Below are positions 12,202-16,065 of a stretch of DNA of 16,065 bases, in pieces. Under the pieces are notes generated by a model. The model saw only the letters and a list, made by a program, of their open reading frames with translations. It was not told the DNA's origin and searched no databases. The DNA is taken from the NCBI GenBank assembly GCA_041648955.1, contig JBAZOD010000019.1, forward strand, positions 1-16,065, given 5' to 3'. Made by a program: the position numbers and the translations under genes. The stretch's first letter is position 1. The number at the start of each line of letters is the position of its first letter. Source of the DNA: JBAZOD01 sp041648955. Lineage in GTDB: Bacteria; Patescibacteriota; Patescibacteriia; Patescibacteriales; JAQTRU01.

Positions 12202-12255
12202 AATTTCCCCCTCCCTTATTTTGTGGTATAGATTATTAAAAACGAGCTTAATTGG

Positions 12256-12279
12256 CTGCCCCTAGAAAATAAGGGGCAG
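12256..12279 (-). terminator. Hairpin after dnaK, possible terminator
   Basis: CTGCCCCT (12256-12263) pairs perfectly with AGGGGCAG (12272-12279), loop of 8. On the minus strand a T-run (five T) comes only after 13 bases, so termination may be partial or the hairpin may protect the dnaK mRNA 3' end. Confidence 0.55.
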
Positions 12280-12293
12280 TCTATAAACCTATT

Positions 12294-14195
12294 TTATTTC
12301 TTATCGTCCACGACTTCGCCCTCAACCGTTTCTTCTCCGTCTTTCTTTTCCTCTTTAGGAACCTCTCCTTCGCCTGGAGCGCCTTGCGCGCCCGAAGCAT
12401 TCTGGTACATAGCTCCGCCAATTCTCTGCGCCACTTGGCTCATATCTTCCATTTTCTTTTTCATATCCTCAAAATTATCAGAGTCTTTCACTTTTTTAAG
12501 CTCTTCTAATTTTTCTTCCAATTCTTTCTTGTCTTCCGGCTTCATTTTGTCGCCGGATTCTTTAAGCATTTTTTCCGTAGTGAAGACAACCGCGTCCGCC
12601 TGATTTTTTATATCAATCTGTTCTTTTTTCTTTTTATCTTCATCAGCATGCAATTCCGCTTCTTTCTTCATCTTTTCTACCTCTTCTTTGGAAAGACCGG
12701 AAGAAGCGGTGATGGTGATATGCTGTTGTTTCCCGCTCGCTTTGTCGGTCGCTTTCACATTTAAAATACCGTTAGCATCAATATCAAAAGAAACTTCAAC
12801 TTGCGGTACGCCCCGAGGAGCAGTCGGTATGCCGTCCAAAATGAAGCGGCCAAGAGTTTTATTATCCTGCGCCATCGGACGTTCACCTTGCAAGACATGA
12901 ATCTCTACGCTGGTCTGGCCGTCAGCCGCCGTAGAAAAAACCTGAGACTTGGAAGTCGGGATAGTAGTATTCCTTTCAATCAAAGGAGTAGCGACTCCGC
13001 CCAAAGTTTCAATTCCCAAAGTAAGAGGCGTTACATCTAATAATAGCACATCTTTTACATCGCCCTGCAATACGCCAGCCTGAACAGCTGCGCCCGCTGC
13101 CACCACTTCGTCCGGATTAACGCCCAGGTGCGGTTCTTTGCCAAAAAATTCTTTCACCTTTTTTTGAACCAAAGGCATTCTAGTCATACCGCCAACCATA
13201 ATAATTTCTTCCAAATCTCCCACGCCGATTTTAGCATCAGCCAAGGCGGCCTTACATGGAGCTAAGGTTTTTTCAACCAAATCTCCGACTAAATCTTCCA
13301 ACTTAGCTCGAGAGAGTTTCATGACTAAATGTTTCGGCCCATTAGCATCAGTTGTGATAAAAGGCTGATTGATTTCAGTTTCGTTGGTGGTGGAAAGCTC
13401 AATCTTGGCTTTTTCCGCCGCTTCCTTAATTCTTTGCAAAGATAAAGTATCTTTTCCAAGATCAATTCCCTGATCTTTTTTAAATTCTTCTATAATCCAA
13501 GCGATTATTCTTTGGTCAAAATCTTCTCCGCCCAGATGAGTATCGCCGTTGGTTGATTTTACTTCGACAGTGTCAGCCGAGATATCCAAAATGGAAACAT
13601 CAAAAGTACCGCCGCCCAAATCATACACCGCCACCTGTTGGCCTTTCTTTTTATCAAAGCCATAAGCCAAAGCAGCCGCGGTCGGTTCATTTATAATTCT
13701 CTTCACATCAAATCCGGCAATCTTACCGGCGTCTTTAGTCGCCTGTCTTTGCGCGTCATCAAAATAAGCCGGCACAGTGATAATCGCCTCAGTAATTTTT
13801 TCTCCCAATTTAGCTTCAGCATCAGCTTTTAATTTTGATAAAATCATCGCCGAAACTTCTTGTGGAGTAAATTCTTTATCCCCCATTTTTACCTTGACAC
13901 CTTCACCGGCCTGAACGATTTTGTAGGGAGCATTTTTTACATCGCGCTGAACTTCTTCATCATTGAAATGGCGTCCGATCAAACGCTTCACTGCGTAAAC
14001 AGTATTTTCCGGATTGGTAACGGCTTGTCTTTTAGCAGTCTGTCCGACCAGTCTTTCGCCATTTTTGGAAATCGCCACAATAGACGGAGTGGTGCGATTA
14101 CCTTCCGCATTTTCTAAAATTTTCGGCTGACCGCCTTCCATAATGGCCATCGCCGAATTTGTTGTACCTAAATCAATACCTAATATTTTTCCCAT
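12294..14195 (-). CDS. dnaK: Chaperone DnaK (Hsp70)
   Basis: ATP-driven chaperone that folds and refolds proteins with DnaJ and GrpE. The 633 residues from MGKILGIDLGTTNS match the family in full length. The nucleotide-binding domain runs to about 370, with the phosphate loops GIDLGTTNS and VYDLGGGTFDVS and the adenosine motif IMVGGMTRMPLVQ. The linker VLLLDVTPLTLGIETLGG is canonical, followed by the beta-sandwich substrate domain and helical lid. The C terminus is acidic (GEETVEGEVVDDKK). In-frame ATGs at 14243 and 14216 would add 16 or 7 unconserved residues and run into the heptad array, so 14195 is preferred. It follows hsp20 in the heat-shock cluster. Confidence 0.97.
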   Translation of the reverse strand: MGKILGIDLGTTNSAMAIMEGGQPKILENAEGNRTTPSIVAISKNGERLVGQTAKRQAVTNPENTVYAVKRLIGRHFNDEEVQRDVKNAPYKIVQAGEGVKVKMGDKEFTPQEVSAMILSKLKADAEAKLGEKITEAIITVPAYFDDAQRQATKDAGKIAGFDVKRIINEPTAAALAYGFDKKKGQQVAVYDLGGGTFDVSILDISADTVEVKSTNGDTHLGGEDFDQRIIAWIIEEFKKDQGIDLGKDTLSLQRIKEAAEKAKIELSTTNETEINQPFITTDANGPKHLVMKLSRAKLEDLVGDLVEKTLAPCKAALADAKIGVGDLEEIIMVGGMTRMPLVQKKVKEFFGKEPHLGVNPDEVVAAGAAVQAGVLQGDVKDVLLLDVTPLTLGIETLGGVATPLIERNTTIPTSKSQVFSTAADGQTSVEIHVLQGERPMAQDNKTLGRFILDGIPTAPRGVPQVEVSFDIDANGILNVKATDKASGKQQHITITASSGLSKEEVEKMKKEAELHADEDKKKKEQIDIKNQADAVVFTTEKMLKESGDKMKPEDKKELEEKLEELKKVKDSDNFEDMKKKMEDMSQVAQRIGGAMYQNASGAQGAPGEGEVPKEEKKDGEETVEGEVVDDKK

Positions 14196-14205
14196 ATTTA
14201 TTTTC

Positions 14206-14240
14206 TTATAACTCATAAAGCGTAACGCATAACGAGCTAT
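14206..14240. repeat. Heptad repeat array upstream of dnaK
   Basis: Four to five in-phase 7-bp units (TTATAAC, TCATAAA, GCGTAAC, GCATAAC, GAGCTAT), starting 10 bases upstream of the dnaK ATG. Its units are more GC-rich than those in the other arrays. Confidence 0.65.
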
Positions 14241-14254
14241 CAATATTAATTATT

Positions 14255-14692
14255 TTATTTATTAGTTTTTATCTTAATAGTATTCGGTTTTGACTCTGGC
14301 GCTTTCGGAACGGAAATTTTCAAAACGCCGTCAATTGCTTCAGCAATTGCTTTGTCGCCCAAAACATGAGCAGGTAAAGCCACGCTTCTGTAAAAACTTC
14401 CGCGTCTGATTTCTTTTTTGTAATAATTTTTGTCTTCCACTTCGCTCTTTTTCTCGCCTTCACCCTTGATACAGAGAATGTCATTCTCAATCGTGATGCT
14501 GACTTTTTCCGGATCAACGCCAGCGAGCTGAGTTTCTACAATAACATTGTCTTTATCTTCATAAATATCAACTGCCGGAGTGAAACCGGATTGTCCGGCC
14601 CAAAAAGCCGGAGTAAGCTCTGAGAACATTTTATCCATGTCCTCAAATCCCGACATCTCGGGGAAAGATGGTGTCCATTTTATTAAGGCCAT
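14255..14692 (-). CDS. Small heat shock protein Hsp20 (alpha-crystallin family)
   Basis: ATP-independent holding chaperone that keeps unfolding proteins soluble for DnaK. The product is 145 residues. The alpha-crystallin domain is at about 40-130, from PAVDIYEDKDNVIVETQLAG to the family signature AEAIDGVLKISVPK (117-130). The short C-terminal tail contains NTIKIK, which fits the I-x-I type motif used for oligomer contacts. The N-terminal arm is short. The start is the ATG at 14692; no Shine-Dalgarno site is visible. It lies between the Nudix-GrpE gene and dnaK, with a 123-bp inverted-repeat element in its upstream gap. Confidence 0.94.
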   Translation of the reverse strand: MALIKWTPSFPEMSGFEDMDKMFSELTPAFWAGQSGFTPAVDIYEDKDNVIVETQLAGVDPEKVSITIENDILCIKGEGEKKSEVEDKNYYKKEIRRGSFYRSVALPAHVLGDKAIAEAIDGVLKISVPKAPESKPNTIKIKTNK

Positions 14693-14703
14693 ATGTTTTT
14701 TAC

Positions 14704-14826
14704 TGTCATCCTGAACGGAGCGTAGCGGAGTGAAGGATCCCGCGGCTTTCTGGTTAGCTATGAATTCACGACCTTGCTGTTTGCCTCGGGATTCTTCGCC
14801 CCGAAGCTTCGGGACTCAGAATGACA
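14704..14826. repeat. MITE/REP-like element with terminal inverted repeats
   Basis: It begins TGTCATCCTGA (14704-14714) and ends TCAGAATGACA (14816-14826), inverted copies with one mismatch. The similarity continues inward: the left half reads on to GTGAAGGATCCCG and the right half starts CGGGATTCTTCG, giving imperfect arms of about 32 bases. The TGTCAT-CTGAG...GAAGGATC style resembles intergenic repeats found in many unrelated bacterial genomes. It is noncoding, so it cannot move on its own. It fills the gap between the Nudix-GrpE gene and hsp20. Confidence 0.75.
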
Positions 14827-14828
14827 AA

Positions 14829-14863
14829 TTAATTGATAATTCGTAATTGTTAATTGTTAATTG
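14829..14863. repeat. Heptad repeat array at the Nudix-GrpE stop
   Basis: Five in-phase 7-bp units (TTAATTG, ATAATTC, GTAATTG, TTAATTG, TTAATTG). The last contains the stop codon of the Nudix-GrpE gene (14857-14859). Confidence 0.8.
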
Positions 14864-15690
14864 ACCACAACTTTTGCCGCGATTATTACTTTCCCATTCA
14901 ATTTATATCCCGGCCGAACTTCTTTCACAACCTTTTCTCCTTCTCCTTCCAGAGCTTCCATGGTATTGTGGTCAAATTTTTCTCCCACGGTTTTTATTTC
15001 TTCTACACCCATAGATTCCAAAATATCTTTGAACTGTCTGATGACGTGCTTTATTCCTTCCAGCCAGCCGTTTTTTTCTACGGTTTCATCAACATGCGCC
15101 AAAGATGTTTTAAGATTATCATAAACCGGAATTATTGATTGAATTAATTCCTCGTTAGCGTATTTTACAAATTCCACTTTTTCTTGAGCGGTTCGCTTTA
15201 ATAAATTTTGATAATCCGCCAAGGCTAATAGATATTTGTGCTGAAAATCATCCCCCTTATTTTCCATAAATCTTTCAATAGCTAATTTCGTAGACGGGTT
15301 TACTTTTAACTTTTTTAAAGCCTCTTCGGGCTTAATCCAAATATGTTCAGTCATTTCCCTGTTCTTCTCTCTTATTTCTCCGCCAGCAAGCCTGGCTTTA
15401 TAATCGATAAAAACAAAATGAACTTTCTTTTCAAATAATTTCGGAAAAACGCAATCCTGAAAATCGTTGAATTCAAGATTGTCTATTTCTAAGCCGGTTT
15501 CTTCTCTAATTTCCCGCTTTAAAGCCTCCTCGCTGGTTTCTCCTAATTCAATCTTACCACCAGGAATTTGCCAAAGGTCACCCCATTTTGAACTCTTAGT
15601 CAGAAGAATCTCGCCATTATCTTTATATATCAACGCCCCCACCACCGGTTTGGGGAATTGCTTGTTGTCTGTAATTTTTTCGTCGCTCAT
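14857..15690 (-). CDS. grpE: Nudix hydrolase-GrpE fusion protein
   Basis: One uninterrupted 277-residue frame joins two domains. Residues about 12-140 are a full Nudix hydrolase. The box GGKIELGETSEEALKREI continues REETGL and fits Gx5Ex7REUxEExGU exactly (G45, E51, R59, E60, E63, E64, G66). Residues about 148-277 are GrpE, the DnaK nucleotide exchange factor: HKYLLALADYQNLLKRTAQE, IIPVYDNL, GVEEI and the end PGYKLNGKVIIAAKVVVN. The Nudix domain replaces the usual disordered and early coiled-coil N terminus of GrpE. Nudix enzymes hydrolyse nucleoside diphosphates linked to another moiety; the substrate here is unknown. A separate GrpE could start at the internal Met142 (15267), but no strong Shine-Dalgarno site is seen there. 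It lies 10 bases after hrcA. Confidence 0.93.
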   Translation of the reverse strand: MSDEKITDNKQFPKPVVGALIYKDNGEILLTKSSKWGDLWQIPGGKIELGETSEEALKREIREETGLEIDNLEFNDFQDCVFPKLFEKKVHFVFIDYKARLAGGEIREKNREMTEHIWIKPEEALKKLKVNPSTKLAIERFMENKGDDFQHKYLLALADYQNLLKRTAQEKVEFVKYANEELIQSIIPVYDNLKTSLAHVDETVEKNGWLEGIKHVIRQFKDILESMGVEEIKTVGEKFDHNTMEALEGEGEKVVKEVRPGYKLNGKVIIAAKVVVN

Positions 15691-15700
15691 AAATATCTTC

Positions 15701-16065
15701 TTATTTTATAATTCTATTTTTTACATATTCCACTAAAGCCAAGCTCTTTTCATAATCCATCCGCATCGGACCCAATACTCCAAACAAACCAATTTTTCCG
15801 TTCTTTTTGTATTTAGTCAAAACCACGGAACAAATATCACAGAAAGGATTATTAGAGCCGACAAGAATTCCTGTTTCTTCTTTTATTTCTCCAAAAATAT
15901 CGTCAATAATTTCATCCATTCGGTCAATGATAGCGGAGATATCATAAATTAAATTCGGCTGGGAAAATTCCGGCTGGGAAAAAAGATTGGAAATACCGGT
16001 ATAATAAAGATTATTTTTGTGGAAAGCCCAAAAAATCGCATTGCCGGAAATTCTTGCCATTTCTT
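15701..16065 (-). CDS. hrcA: Heat-inducible transcription repressor HrcA, C-terminal part (runs off the right edge)
   Basis: HrcA represses heat-shock operons by binding CIRCE operators, and it depends on GroE chaperonins in characterised species. The visible 121 residues are the C-terminal part of the GAF-like and dimerisation region. The family landmark NNPFCDICSVVLTKYKKNGK is followed by IGLFGVLGPMRMDYEKSLAL, which matches the HrcA ending (GxxGPxRMDY). The frame stays open to the window edge, and full HrcA is about 340 residues, so the first ATG here (16060) is internal and the DNA-binding N terminus lies outside. Being the first gene of the hrcA-grpE-hsp20-dnaK cluster supports the call. 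Confidence 0.9.
   Translation of the reverse strand, partial: EMARISGNAIFWAFHKNNLYYTGISNLFSQPEFSQPNLIYDISAIIDRMDEIIDDIFGEIKEETGILVGSNNPFCDICSVVLTKYKKNGKIGLFGVLGPMRMDYEKSLALVEYVKNRIIK

Noticed and set aside
14196..14243. Longer DnaK start at 14243
   Set aside because: The additional 16 residues do not match the family and are encoded by the heptad array; MGKILGIDLGTTNS is the normal start.
14693..15700. CIRCE operator in the visible heat-shock cluster
   Set aside because: No TTAGCACTC-N9-GAGTGCTAA-like palindrome is seen before grpE, hsp20, dnaK or dnaJ. If HrcA acts through CIRCE, the site is probably upstream of hrcA, outside the window.
16058..16060. ATG as a start of a 119-residue protein at the right edge
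   Set aside because: The frame is open beyond the edge and the protein matches only the C-terminal part of HrcA, so this Met is internal.

Overview
All recognisable genes in this AT-rich window lie on the minus strand, so the window reads right to left. Several things point to a Patescibacteria (CPR) genome, probably Parcubacteria-like. Gene spacing is tight. Alanyl-tRNA synthetase ends after its editing domain. Ribosomal proteins S11 and IF-1 carry N-terminal extensions. Most start codons lack a clear Shine-Dalgarno site. Intergenic gaps are filled with short degenerate repeats. This placement is an inference from style and gene content; no marker phylogeny was possible.

Layout, right to left. 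(1) 16065-12294 is a heat-shock cluster: the C-terminal part of HrcA, a Nudix domain fused in frame to GrpE, Hsp20 and DnaK. (2) 12201-10013 holds a small membrane protein, a DUF3467 protein and an isolated, rather divergent PurF, closed by a strong terminator. (3) 9941-9468 is a compact cassette: a DUF559 (Vsr-like) nuclease gene bounded by two inverted hairpin repeats, inserted directly upstream of dnaJ (9458-8385). (4) 8270-7966 is a self-contained unit for a 60-residue unknown protein, with a perfect consensus promoter, an ideal Shine-Dalgarno site, a hairpin around the stop codon and an intrinsic terminator. (5) 7961-5582 is an operon of an HtrA-type protease, a PHP phosphoesterase and a thioredoxin-like protein, with a GC-rich palindromic leader. 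(6) 5509-2750 has alaS between two four-helix-bundle genes, one of them interrupted by a one-base frameshift in a run of seven A. (7) 2693-1 is the spc/alpha-type ribosomal operon infA-rpmJ-rpsM-rpsK-rpsD-rpoA, starting at a perfect -35/-10 promoter; rpoA runs off the left end.

The genes work mainly in two systems. One is protein quality control: HrcA control, DnaK/DnaJ/GrpE refolding, Hsp20 holding and HtrA proteolysis. The other is core translation: S4, S11, S13, L36, IF-1 and AlaRS, with RNA polymerase alpha.

The most notable observations are the Nudix-GrpE fusion, the DUF559 nuclease cassette with mirrored hairpin ends, at least nine arrays of 7-bp degenerate repeats in the gaps between genes (many containing a stop codon), and the heavily structured small gene at 8014-8196. 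No tRNA, rRNA, CRISPR array or CIRCE operator was seen.
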